Shown: positions 17,759 to 26,148 of the stretch, piece by piece
Numbering within the stretch: the stretch's first letter is position 1
Layout of the letters: each line of letters begins with the position of its first letter
Translations under genes and position numbers: made by a program
Origin: Trebonia sp963811335
GTDB lineage: Bacteria; Actinomycetota; Actinomycetes; Streptosporangiales; Streptosporangiaceae
Length of the DNA stretch: 64,000 bases
Reading direction: 5' to 3'
NCBI GenBank assembly: GCA_963811335.1
Contig: CAWERB010000032.1
Location: 186,001-250,000 of the forward strand
The notes under the pieces: model-generated
What the model was told of the DNA's origin: nothing
Databases searched by the model: none
Seen by the model: only the letters and a program-made list of their open reading frames with translations

Positions 17759-18299
17759 CTACAGGTGGGCTGCGTCGATGGCCTGCTGCAGGGACTGGGC
17801 GTACCCCTGGCTGGTGTAGGTCGCGCCGCTGACCCCCTGGATGTTGGCGCTCTGCGCCTGGACGGCCTCCTGGTTCAGCTGCGGGATGGCGTCCTCCCCG
17901 ATGGAGCTGCCGCCCATGTCGTTGCCGTTGGCTTGGGTGATCTTCCCGTCGGACACGGTGATCTGCACCTGTACAGGACCGTAGTTGGTATCGACCGCCG
18001 GGCCGGTGAAGGTACCTGACGGCTTCGGCGGGGGCGGTGGCGCCTGGGTCGTCGGAGGGGGGGTGTACGCCGGTGCCGTCGTCTTCTTCGTGGTCGGCTT
18101 CGCGCTGGCTGACTTCGTCGCCGCCGGCTTGGTGGTCGGCGGCATCATCGTCGGCGTCGTGGCGCTCGGCGATGCCGACGGCGTAGACCGGCGTGACCGG
18201 CTTGGCGAGCGCGGTCACGGTCGGCACATGGGTCTTGTACGAGAACAGCGCGGCCAGCCCGGCGACGGTGCCGCCGAGGGCGAGGACAGCGCGGCGCAT
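17759..18299 (-). CDS. secreted FMN-binding domain protein (one frameshift)
   Basis: The N-terminus (MRRAVLALGGTVAGLAALFSYKTHVP) is a signal anchor. A Pro/Thr/Lys-rich linker (TTKPAATKSASAKPTTKK... TPPPTTQAPPPPPKPSG) leads to an FMN_bind domain (TFTGPAVDTNYGPVQVQITVSDGKI, then GVSGATYTSQGYAQSLQQAID). SGATYTS is the motif in which Thr is covalently flavinylated by ApbE in related proteins. The frame changes near 18185, before the linker. It lies 44 bp downstream of the ferric-reductase-like gene on the same strand, so the two likely form an electron-transfer unit at the membrane. It is convergent with mftD, 17 bp apart. Confidence 0.78.
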
Positions 18300-18343
18300 G
18301 CAACCTCCTGGGTCGGTTTGGTATCTCTGGTGAAGCTCGTGGG

Positions 18344-20469
18344 TCAGAAGTCGAACGACTCGTGGTGGATCCGCCGGCGCGGGATGCCCGCTTCGACCAG
18401 CGCGTTGACCGCGGCCATGGTCATGCCGCTCGGCCCGCACACGTACGCCTCGCACCGGTGCAGTCCAGGAACGGTCTGCAGCAGGTGCTCGGCGTCGAGC
18501 GGGTCGTAGCCGAGTTCCTTGCGGGAGCCGATCAGGTAGTGCAGCGCGGCCTGCCTGTCGCTGGCGATCGCGTTGAGCTCCCTGCTGAACACGACGTCGC
18601 GGGGATGGCTGGCCCGGTAGAGCAGCGTGATGTTGCCGGACATCCGCTTGGGCAGTGCGGCGAACATCGCGCGGATCGGGGTGATGCCGACGCCGCCGGC
18701 GATGAACAGGATCCGCCGGCCGGTCAGTGACGGCGTGAACGCGCCGTACGGGCCTTCGGCGATGATCCGCGTGCCCGGCGGCAGGTTGGCCAGGGAGCCG
18801 CTGTGGTCGCCGAGGGCCTTGACGGTGATGCGCATCAGGTCGGGCTGCGGCATCGCGGAGAGCGAGTAGGGGTGGGACTGCCACCACAGCTCGCGGGTGA
18901 GGAACCGGAAGCGGAAGAACTGCCCGGGCTCCGCGCGCAGGTGGTCGAACTCGCGGCCGGAGATGAGCACCGACACGATGCCGGGTGCCTCGGGCTTGAC
19001 GGACTGCACGGTGAACTGGTGCCTAGCGGCATTGCGCAGCGGGGTGATGACCCGGTACCACAGCAGCAGCCCGCCGACCATCGCGTACAGCGCCGACCAG
19101 GCGACCCGGGCCTGGAGGCTCAGCGCGAACGCGCCGCCGTCGGCGAACTGGTGGCTGAACGCGAGCGCGATCGCCAGGTAGGTGTACAGGTGGGCGTAGT
19201 ACCAGGTCTCGTAGGCGATGCGGCGGCGCGCGGCGCGCATGGAGAACGCGGCGACCATCAGCAGCAGCAGCCAGGCGACCGTCGCCATCAGGATGTCGGG
19301 AAACTCCCGCTCCAGCGTCATTGTCTCGCCCGTCACGCTGGCGCGCGCGGCGGCCGCCATGCCCCAGACGATGAACACGACGTGCCCGGTGATCGCGGTG
19401 ATGGTCCACCGGCCGCCGGTGGCATGCCAGCGGCCCAGCCGGTCCATGCCGATGGCCTTTTCCAGCGGCGGCAGCCGCGCCATCAGCGCGACGAGGATGA
19501 TCACGCCGTACCCGCCGACCAGGCCGAGCACCTCGCCGATGTCGATGAGCAGCGCGCCGCTGCCGTGCTGGAACAGCGTGTCGCGCCACCACAGGTACAA
19601 GACGCCGAGGAAGCCGGCCCCGATGACCCAGAGCACTACGGCGGGCAGGATCATCCGCGCCTTGCCGGTGCCCGGCGTGATCGGCTTGGCGGTCCGCTGG
19701 GCACCGGAGGTGCGCGACGCGCTGGTCGCTTTGAGCGTGCCGGTCGCATTGAGCGGGTCGGCCGTCCGGATGGCAGCGGACACCGAGGTGGCATCGGCCG
19801 CCGTTTGCCCGCCGCTCGTCCGCATGGCGCCGGTCGCCTGCATGGCGCCGGTCGTCCCGCATGGCGCCGGTCGTCCTGGCGGGGTCGAGCATCGGGTTGG
19901 CGGCGGTCGCCCGGACGGGGACCGCTTGGCCGGCACTGGTCAGGGGGCCGGCCTCCCACGGCGGCGGCTGCTCGGTCTGGGCAGGCCCGCCGACCTGCGC
20001 GGGCCACGCGCCCGTGTTCCGCCGCGGCCATACCGCGCGGTCCCTGCGAGCCGTCCGCGGGTCGGGCCGTTCCTGGGGCAGCGCCGGCTGGGCAGCCGTG
20101 GCGGGCACCGGCCGGGACTGTGTCCAGCGGCGGCCCTCAGCCGGGTCGGCCCATTCCGGCGGCGGCATCTCCGGTCGCTGCGGCCCCGCCGGCCCGCGCG
20201 CCTGCCATGAGCCGGTCGGCTGGTGGCCGGCCATCGGGTTGCCGGCCATTGGATTGCCGGCCATCGGGTAAGGGCCGGGCGCCGCGGCGGCCCAGGGTAT
20301 CCCGGCCCGGTACCCCGCTCGGGCGGGCCCGGCCAGGCCGCCGCGCTGCGCGCCCTGACTGTTGCGGCCATCCGGGTGCTGATCGCGCGGGTATGAGCCC
20401 CACTCGTACTGATCACCTCGGGGGCGGGCCGTCCGGGCGGTCGTTTGAAGAACGTCCGGGGTGAGCCAT
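18344..20469 (-). CDS. ferric reductase-like transmembrane FAD/NAD(P)H oxidoreductase (frameshifts near N-terminus)
   Basis: A long disordered Pro/Gly/Met-rich N-terminus is followed by a six-helix ferric-reductase/NOX-type haem domain (MILPAVVLWVIGAGFLGVLYLWW, GEVLGLVGGYGVIILVALMA, TGHVVFIVWGMAAAA, MATVAWLLLLMVAAFSMRA, WYYAHLYTYLAIALAFSHQFADG) with the His pairs expected to bind haem. The C-terminal ferredoxin-reductase module has PGQFFRFRF, HPYSLSAMP (FAD), GPYGAF, FIAGGVGITPIRAMF (nucleotide) and CGPSGM. The domain core from 19936 on is one open frame. The N-terminal tail needs shifts near 20412 and about 19900 to connect to the ATG at 20469. It probably moves electrons from cytosolic NAD(P)H to the flavoprotein downstream. 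Confidence 0.8.
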
Positions 20470-20957
20470 GGCGCTCCTCAGTCCTAGGCCGGCGGTTCGG
20501 GGGATATGCCCCATTCTCGGGGAGACGTACACAGTCTTGTGGCGGCTTCGTTGCATTGGCGAGACTTTGGGCGCATTCTGAGGAACTGCAGAGTTAGCGC
20601 GGCGGGTGTGCGCCTGGAGCCCTGCTCCGCGTCCTGGGGGGCGCCGTGACGTCGGAATTCTGTCTTTCACCGCAGCGCTCGGCGCGGACCTCGGCGGGCT
20701 CGCCGTGACCGCGGTTCACCGGCAGGCCGCGCCGCGCAGGAAACTGGCGAGACGCCGGGCTCCGCCTGGCCATCGCACCGGATCATCCCCCCCAGGACTG
20801 CGTCCCCGCCCTCCGGTGCTGGCCCCGGCCCTTACGGGCTGGTGCCCAATGCGGTGCTCGGCGTCTCGCCAACTGCAGCTAACCGCATGGCCGGCGGCCG
20901 CGCCATCCCCGAATCCGGGGGTGCCCGCCGCGCGGGACCCGAGCCTAGACTGATTCG
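20470..20957. other. 488-bp intergenic region with a repeated motif
   Basis: Divergent promoter region between the ferric-reductase-like gene and the FHA-like gene; I see no credible gene. It contains three copies of TGGCGAGAC: 20557-20565 and 20745-20753 direct, and an inverted copy ending at 20871. The last two extend to a perfect 11-bp inverted repeat, GGCGAGACGCC (20746-20756) and GGCGTCTCGCC (20860-20870). Confidence 0.5.
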
Positions 20958-21770
20958 GTGGCCGCGCACGTTAGTACCGCGTCTGGCCAGGTCATCCGGC
21001 TCACCGAAGGCAGCCAGCTGATATTCGGGCGAGGTCCTGAGGTCGACCTGGCCATCTCCGCTGGGCGCGGCCTGTCCCGGCGGGCCGGCGTGATCGCCGC
21101 CACGCCGGAGGGCGCCTGGATCGCCAACATCAGCCAGACCCACGCGCTCTACGTGGCGGGCGACGGCTACCGGATCCGGCTGCCGCGGGTGGAGGGCGAC
21201 GGTGACCCGGCGGGCGGCTGGCTGGTCCACGCGGGCACGGCGATGGTCGGCTCGCGCTCGATGCTTGACGACGGGCTGCAGATCGCGGTGACGGTCCCCG
21301 GCAGGCACCGGCGACCGCGGTCGGCGGCGGGCCCGGCCGACCAGGCGCAGCCAGACGAGGAAGGCACCGTGCTGCCTCTTTACCTGGACCCCAAGACCAA
21401 GCTCTTCCTGGTGGCGCTGATGTGGTGCCGGCCGTGGCTGACCGACCCGGGCGCCGCGTCACCGCTTCCGCGCACTCCGGAGATCGCCAGGGCCGCGCTC
21501 GAGGTGACCGGCGCGCACCATGAGCTTGAGCGGTTCGATAGTGATCCCGAGTTCCGCGACAAGCTGTCCGCCCGCGTCGCCGAGCACATCAAGGTGCTGC
21601 GCCGCAAGATCGCCGAGCGCGGGCTCGCCGGGCCCGATGTCCGGCTGTCGGACGAGGTGGCCGTGCGGGTGCTGATCGAGCACGGGGTCGTCGGCCTTGG
21701 CGACCTCGCGCTGCTCGCCGACCCTGCGTGGTGCTCCCGGCAGGAGGACCTGTGGTGGAGCAGGGATTGA
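20958..21770 (+). CDS. FHA-like domain protein
   Basis: 270-aa cytoplasmic protein. Residues 1-110 look like a forkhead-associated fold: QLIFGRGPEVDLAI (the GR turn), GLSRRAGVIAATPEGAWIANISQTHALYV (the S-R and N positions that bind phosphothreonine in FHA domains) and RLPRVEGDGDPAGGWLVHAG. A linker leads to a helical C-terminus (TPEIARAALEVTGAHHELERF... SARVAEHIKVLRRKIAERGL, RVLIEHGVVGLGDLALL) of unknown function. The GTG start at 20958 is the first in frame. It converges on a Ser/Thr kinase gene 48 bp away, a natural partner. Confidence 0.72.
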   Translation: MAAHVSTASGQVIRLTEGSQLIFGRGPEVDLAISAGRGLSRRAGVIAATPEGAWIANISQTHALYVAGDGYRIRLPRVEGDGDPAGGWLVHAGTAMVGSRSMLDDGLQIAVTVPGRHRRPRSAAGPADQAQPDEEGTVLPLYLDPKTKLFLVALMWCRPWLTDPGAASPLPRTPEIARAALEVTGAHHELERFDSDPEFRDKLSARVAEHIKVLRRKIAERGLAGPDVRLSDEVAVRVLIEHGVVGLGDLALLADPAWCSRQEDLWWSRD

Positions 21771-21818
21771 GGGCCGTCTTCGCGTCGGAGGTGCCGCGGT
21801 CCTGCGCGTCCTCGCGGA

Positions 21819-23456
21819 TCACCCCACGGGCGCGCCTCCCGGAGGAGGCAGCGGTGGCGCGCCGCCCTTCGGGTAGACGCGGAACGAGGCGGTGGCGCTG
21901 CCCTGGCCCGCCGCCGTGACCACCACGCTGTGCGTCCCTTCCGGGATCGGTCCGGAGAAGAACCGGTGCCCCTGGTCGATCGCGTAGTTGAACATCCCCG
22001 CCGCGTCGGCGGTCACCGATACCGGCGCGACGTGCGCGTCGGCCATGGTTACGGTTACCCGCGCGTCAGGGGCGAAGCCGCTGCCGTGGAGGATGAACAC
22101 CGTGGCGCCGTCGCCCCATGGCTGGCTGACGCACAGTTGCGGCTTGACGGCTGTCTCTGGCCGTTGGCACGTCGGCGGCGGCGTGAGCACCGGTCCCAGC
22201 TGGCTGGCCGCCTGTGCGCCTGTCCCGTGCAGCCAGATGCCGAGGGCCGCGCCGGCACCGAGCAGCAGCAGCGACAGGACCACCCACGCCAGCAACGGAA
22301 GGGGCGCCCGTGGCGATGGCCTGGACCCGGTGCCTTTCTGCTGCGGTCCGAAACGCCGGTGCCGCGCCCGGCCGGATGCCGGGCCCTGCCGTGCGCCGTG
22401 GCTGCCGAGCGACTGAAAGCCGGGCAGGGCGGTGTGCGACCGCGCCGTGGCATCGTTCGCGGCCTGGCCGCCAGACCCGGCAGTCTCGCCGCCGACCGAC
22501 TGCTCGTCGGCGGCGTCGCCGCCCGCGGCCCGGTCGTCGCGGGCGAGGACGGCCGGCAGCAGCGGGCCGCGCTGGTACTCGCCGATCACCGCCATCGCAT
22601 CGTCGGGCAGGTAGTCATGCCCTGGGCCCGCCAGCAGCGCGAACGAGCCGAGCCTGGCGAGGATCGCCGTGTCGGAGGGACGGTCACGCGGGACGCGCTC
22701 CAGGCAGGCGGCGATGAGCCCGTAGAGCTCCTCGGGTAGCCCGGTGAGGTCTGGCGGCTCGGTGGCGAGCCGGACGAGGATGTCCATGACGGTCTCGCCC
22801 TGGTAGGGCGGGTGCCCGGTCGCCGCGTACACGAGCGTCGCGCCGAGCGAGAAGACGTCGCTGGCGGGCGAGGCCCGTGACGCGTCCCTGGCCTGCTCGG
22901 GCGCCATGTACGCCGGCGTACCCGACCCCGCGCGGGTGGCGGTGAGCGCAACCCGCTCGGCCGCCCTGGCGACGCCGAAGTCGATCACCCGCGGCCCGTC
23001 CGGCGCTACGAGCACGTTCGACGGCTTGACGTCGCGGTGCAGCAGGCCCGCGCCGTGAATGGACTGCAGCGCCTCGGCGCAGCCGGCCGCGAGCCAGCGG
23101 ACGGCGGGCACCGGCAGCGGCCCGGCCGCCCGCACCAGCGTGCTCAGCGAGGGCGCGGGCACGTAAGCGGTGGCCACCCAGGGCAGGTCGGCGTCCGGGT
23201 CCGCCTCGATGACCGCGGCGGTGAACACCCCGCTCACCCGGCTCGCCGCCGCTACCTCGCGGGCGAACCTGGCCCGGAAGTCGGCTTCCTCCGCCAGCTC
23301 TATCCTGATCGTCTTCACCGCCACCAGGCGGCCCGCCGTGGACCGGGCGAGGAACACCTGGCCCATCGCCCCCGCGCCGAGCCGCCCGATGATCGTGTAC
23401 GGGCCGATTCGTTCGGGATCCCAGCGGCGCAGCGGCTCGACGATGGACTGCGGCAT
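21819..23456 (-). CDS. transmembrane serine/threonine protein kinase (PASTA-less)
   Basis: 545-aa Hanks-type kinase. It has a Gly loop GRLGAGAMGQVF, VAVKTI (K48), HRDVKPSNVLV (residues 140-152), DFG at 159-161, GTPAYMAPEQA and DVFSLGATLVYAATG. A Pro/Gly/Ser-rich juxtamembrane segment is followed by one TM helix (LPLLAWVVLSLLLLGAGAALGIWL) and an extracellular beta domain of IPT/TIG-like character (VFILHGSGFAPDARVTVTM ... SVVVTAAGQGSATASFRVYP). The ATG at 23456 is chosen because GCAGGAGGGGG lies just upstream; an ATG at 23498 has none. The convergent FHA-like protein is a plausible substrate or reader. I see nothing in the gap 23457-23733. Confidence 0.9.
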   Translation of the reverse strand: MPQSIVEPLRRWDPERIGPYTIIGRLGAGAMGQVFLARSTAGRLVAVKTIRIELAEEADFRARFAREVAAASRVSGVFTAAVIEADPDADLPWVATAYVPAPSLSTLVRAAGPLPVPAVRWLAAGCAEALQSIHGAGLLHRDVKPSNVLVAPDGPRVIDFGVARAAERVALTATRAGSGTPAYMAPEQARDASRASPASDVFSLGATLVYAATGHPPYQGETVMDILVRLATEPPDLTGLPEELYGLIAACLERVPRDRPSDTAILARLGSFALLAGPGHDYLPDDAMAVIGEYQRGPLLPAVLARDDRAAGGDAADEQSVGGETAGSGGQAANDATARSHTALPGFQSLGSHGARQGPASGRARHRRFGPQQKGTGSRPSPRAPLPLLAWVVLSLLLLGAGAALGIWLHGTGAQAASQLGPVLTPPPTCQRPETAVKPQLCVSQPWGDGATVFILHGSGFAPDARVTVTMADAHVAPVSVTADAAGMFNYAIDQGHRFFSGPIPEGTHSVVVTAAGQGSATASFRVYPKGGAPPLPPPGGAPVG

Positions 23457-23733
23457 CGCCGGCACCCCCTCCTGCGGTAATTGCTTCGCCACAATCATGC
23501 CTAATCGTCCTCGTTATCGACGGCAAACCGTCGACAAGTAGACCCAGAAGTGACACTGCGGCTGCCGGGAGGCGCCAGGGGACGGCCCGGATCGCGAGGT
23601 GTCCCGGCGTCGTGAAGGGCTGGCCCGCATCGGACGACCTCGATTGTTAGCGTGCTCAAGATGAGTGGCCGACACGTTTTCTTCCGGCCGTCGTCCTCGG
23701 CACCGCGACGGCGGCCCGGCCGCGACGGCGGCT

Positions 23734-25017
23734 TCAGCGGCAGGCCGCCGCGCCGGCTGAGGAAATCCTTGCCCGGATCGCCGCGTGACCCGGCCGGCCG
23801 TCCCTGCGGGCCAGGGCGGCGGCCACTACGCAGGCGGCGAGCACCGGCACGGCACCGCAGATGAGCATGCCGGCCCGGGCGCCGTAATGGCTGGTGATCG
23901 CGCCGATGATCGGGGCGCCGAAGGGCGTGCCGCCGATGAAGGCCAGCATGTACAGCCCCATGACCCGGCCGCGCAGCTCGGGGGCGACGGCGAGTTGCAC
24001 GGCGGAGTTCGCCATCGCCTGGCAGACGAGGTTGACGAAGCCCATGGCGGCGAGCAGTGCCAGGAAGACCCCCATGCCAGGTGCCAGCGCCGCGGCCGCC
24101 TCGAGGACGCCGAACAGGGCAGCCGACGTGACGATCGCCCTGGCCCTTGGCCGGGTGCCCGCCCCGGCGAGGACCGCGCCGCCCGCCGAGCCGAGCCCGA
24201 GCACGATGTTGAACAGGCCGTAGGTGCTCGCGCTGCCGCCGAACGCGGACTTGGCCATCGCGGTCAGCACGATCGGGAAGTTGAGGCCGAACGTGCCGAG
24301 CATCCCGACCAGGAAGATCGTCCACAGCACCTCGGGACGCCGCCACAGGTACCTGGCGGCCGTCCGCACCGCGCCAGGCTCCCGGCAAGTAACGCGCACC
24401 GGCCGCAGGTCGGACGGCCGGAGCAGCAGCAGCCCGATGGTCGGCCCCAGGTAGCACGCCGCGTTGACCGCGAACACCCATCCGGTGCCCGCGCTCACGA
24501 TGAGCAGGCTGGCGATCGCCGGGCCGACCAGCCGGGTCGCCTGGAACACCGCGGCGTTCAGCGAGATCGCCGCGCGGAGCCGGCCTTCCGGCACGACCTC
24601 GGTCACGAACGCCTGCCGCGCCGGGACGTCGAACGCGAAGATCGCACCGCTCAGCAGGGCGAACACGTACACGTCGGCTGCCCGCACCGCGCCGGCGATG
24701 GTGATCGCGGCAAGCGCCCCGGTAAGAACAGTATTCAGGGCCTGAGTAGTAAGCAGGATGCGCCGCCTGGGCAGCCGGTCGGCTACCGCGCCCGCGTGCA
24801 GGCCGAGCAGCAGCATGGGCCCGAACTGCAGCGCCATGGTCACGCCAACCGCGGTCGAGCTGTGCGTCAGGCTGAAGATCAGCCAGTCCTGCGCGATGGT
24901 CTGCATCCACGAGCCGGTATTCGCCAGGCTCTGCCCGCCGATGTAGATCCGGTAGCTGCGCGAGGAGAGGGCCGTGAAGGCGCCTCCCGGTTGCCGAACG
25001 GTCTCGGCGGTAATCAC
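23734..25017 (-). CDS. MFS transporter, EntS/DHA3-like
   Basis: 427-aa, 12-helix permease of the TMS3/enterobactin-exporter-like branch. Visible are YRIYIGGQSLANTGSWMQTIAQDWLIF (TM1), GAVADRLPRRRILL (motif A), FDVPARQAFVTEVVPEGRL between TM4 and TM5, and ELRGRVMGLYMLAFIGGTPFGAPIIGAI in the C-half. It is divergent from a LysR-type regulator, which probably controls it. The substrate is unknown; siderophores or drugs are usual for this group. Confidence 0.85.
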   Translation of the reverse strand: MITAETVRQPGGAFTALSSRSYRIYIGGQSLANTGSWMQTIAQDWLIFSLTHSSTAVGVTMALQFGPMLLLGLHAGAVADRLPRRRILLTTQALNTVLTGALAAITIAGAVRAADVYVFALLSGAIFAFDVPARQAFVTEVVPEGRLRAAISLNAAVFQATRLVGPAIASLLIVSAGTGWVFAVNAACYLGPTIGLLLLRPSDLRPVRVTCREPGAVRTAARYLWRRPEVLWTIFLVGMLGTFGLNFPIVLTAMAKSAFGGSASTYGLFNIVLGLGSAGGAVLAGAGTRPRARAIVTSAALFGVLEAAAALAPGMGVFLALLAAMGFVNLVCQAMANSAVQLAVAPELRGRVMGLYMLAFIGGTPFGAPIIGAITSHYGARAGMLICGAVPVLAACVVAAALARRDGRPGHAAIRARISSAGAAACR

Positions 25018-25070
25018 GAAGAGCGCCTTCCTGGTCGTCTTTGTCCCTGTCGTCCCTTTGACATCCTCCG

Positions 25071-25115
25071 ATATAGGGGCCTTATATGGAACTACTATGA
25101 TTTAGCTAACAGTTA
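25071..25115. promoter_or_regulatory. divergent MFS/LysR control region
   Basis: An AT-rich island in the 110-bp divergent gap. ATATAGGGGCCTTATAT (25071-25087) pairs at 7 of 8 positions. TAACAGTTA (25107-25115) is a perfect 4-1-4 palindrome 13 bp before the lysR-like ATG. This fits an LTTR recognition/activation pair. Confidence 0.45.
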
Positions 25116-25127
25116 TTGTGAGACGTT

Positions 25128-26021
25128 ATGACCGGCTATGACCCGCAGCTCCTGGCCACCTTCCTCGCCGTCGAGCAGACCGGGAGCTTCACCCGGGCGG
25201 CGGCCCGGCTCGGCATACAGCAGCCCACGGTCAGCCAGCACATCAGCCGCCTGGAGCGGCAGGTCGGCCGGACGCTCGTGCAGCGCGACACTCACTCCGT
25301 GGCGCTCACCGCCGATGGCGAGGCGATGGTCGGGTTCGCGCGCAACATCCTCGCCGCCTGCGAGCAGGCGGCGGCCTACTTCAGCGGGTCCCGGCCGAGC
25401 GGCAGACTGCGCATCGGCATCTCCGACGACCTGGCGCTCACCCGGCTGCCGCAGATCCTGCGCGACTTCCGGCGGGACAACCCGCTCGTCGACTTCGACC
25501 TCACGGTGGACCAGAGCGGGCTGCTGCACCAGCGGCTCGAGGGCGACCGGCTCGACGTGTTCATCGGCAAGCGCCCGAGCGGCGAGCAGCGCGGCCAGCT
25601 CGTCAAGCGGGACCGCCTGGTGTGGGTGGGCACGCCGTCCACCAGGCTCGACCTGACCCGACCGCTGCCGCTCGTCGTCTACCCGGCGCCGAGCCTCTCC
25701 CGGTCCGAGATGCGCCGCGCGCTGAACCGTGCCCGCCTGCCGTTCCGCAGCGCCTGCCTCTGCCGCGGCGTTAACGGCCTGATCGGCGCGGTGGCGGCCG
25801 GCATCGGCATCTCGGCGATGGCGGCCAGCCTGGTGCCCGCCCAGCTCACCACCCTCGGCCCCGGCCACCGGCTGCCCGAACTCGGCACCATCAACCTGGT
25901 CTTGCTGACCAACCCGCGGACCGAGGAGCGCCCGGCGGTCCACGCCCTCATCGCGACCGTCCTGGCCAGCGGTTCCCGCTCGCTGACCGCCTACCGCGAG
26001 CCCGCCTCCGAAGATCTTTAG
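25128..26021 (+). CDS. LysR family transcriptional regulator
   Basis: 297-aa LTTR. The N-terminal winged HTH (LLATFLAVEQTGSFTRAAARLGIQQPTVSQHISRLERQVGRTLVQR) is followed by the periplasmic-binding-like effector domain (GRLRIGISDDLALTRLPQILRDFRRDNPLVDFDL, then GVNGLIGAVAAGIGISAMAASLVP). It is divergent from the MFS gene at 23734-25017, the classic LTTR/target arrangement. The effector is unknown. Confidence 0.9.
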   Translation: MTGYDPQLLATFLAVEQTGSFTRAAARLGIQQPTVSQHISRLERQVGRTLVQRDTHSVALTADGEAMVGFARNILAACEQAAAYFSGSRPSGRLRIGISDDLALTRLPQILRDFRRDNPLVDFDLTVDQSGLLHQRLEGDRLDVFIGKRPSGEQRGQLVKRDRLVWVGTPSTRLDLTRPLPLVVYPAPSLSRSEMRRALNRARLPFRSACLCRGVNGLIGAVAAGIGISAMAASLVPAQLTTLGPGHRLPELGTINLVLLTNPRTEERPAVHALIATVLASGSRSLTAYREPASEDL

Positions 26022-26055
26022 CCCGAACGGGAGGGTGTTTCACCCGGCCCTGGTC

Positions 26056-26148
26056 ACTGGTACCCGGCCGCCTGGATGCGGTACAGCCCGGCGCAGCGCC
26101 GCGTTACTGGTACCCGGCCGCCTGGATGCGGTACAGCTCGGCGTAGCG
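26056..26148. repeat. direct duplication of the 3' end of the ABC gene
   Basis: The sequence at 26106-26148 (encoding the last residues YRIQAAGYQ and stop of the ABC exporter) is repeated at 26056-26098 with only two mismatches, giving a 50-bp period. The outer copy lies beyond the stop codon. It is a real short tandem duplication or an assembly slip. Confidence 0.7.

Noticed and set aside
14370..20464. Very long frames (300-900 codons) opposite or across real genes, for example 16191-18887 and 18803-20464
   Set aside because: They are shadow frames created by high GC. Their translations are Arg/Gly/Pro/His-rich without domains, and the other frame carries clear family motifs.
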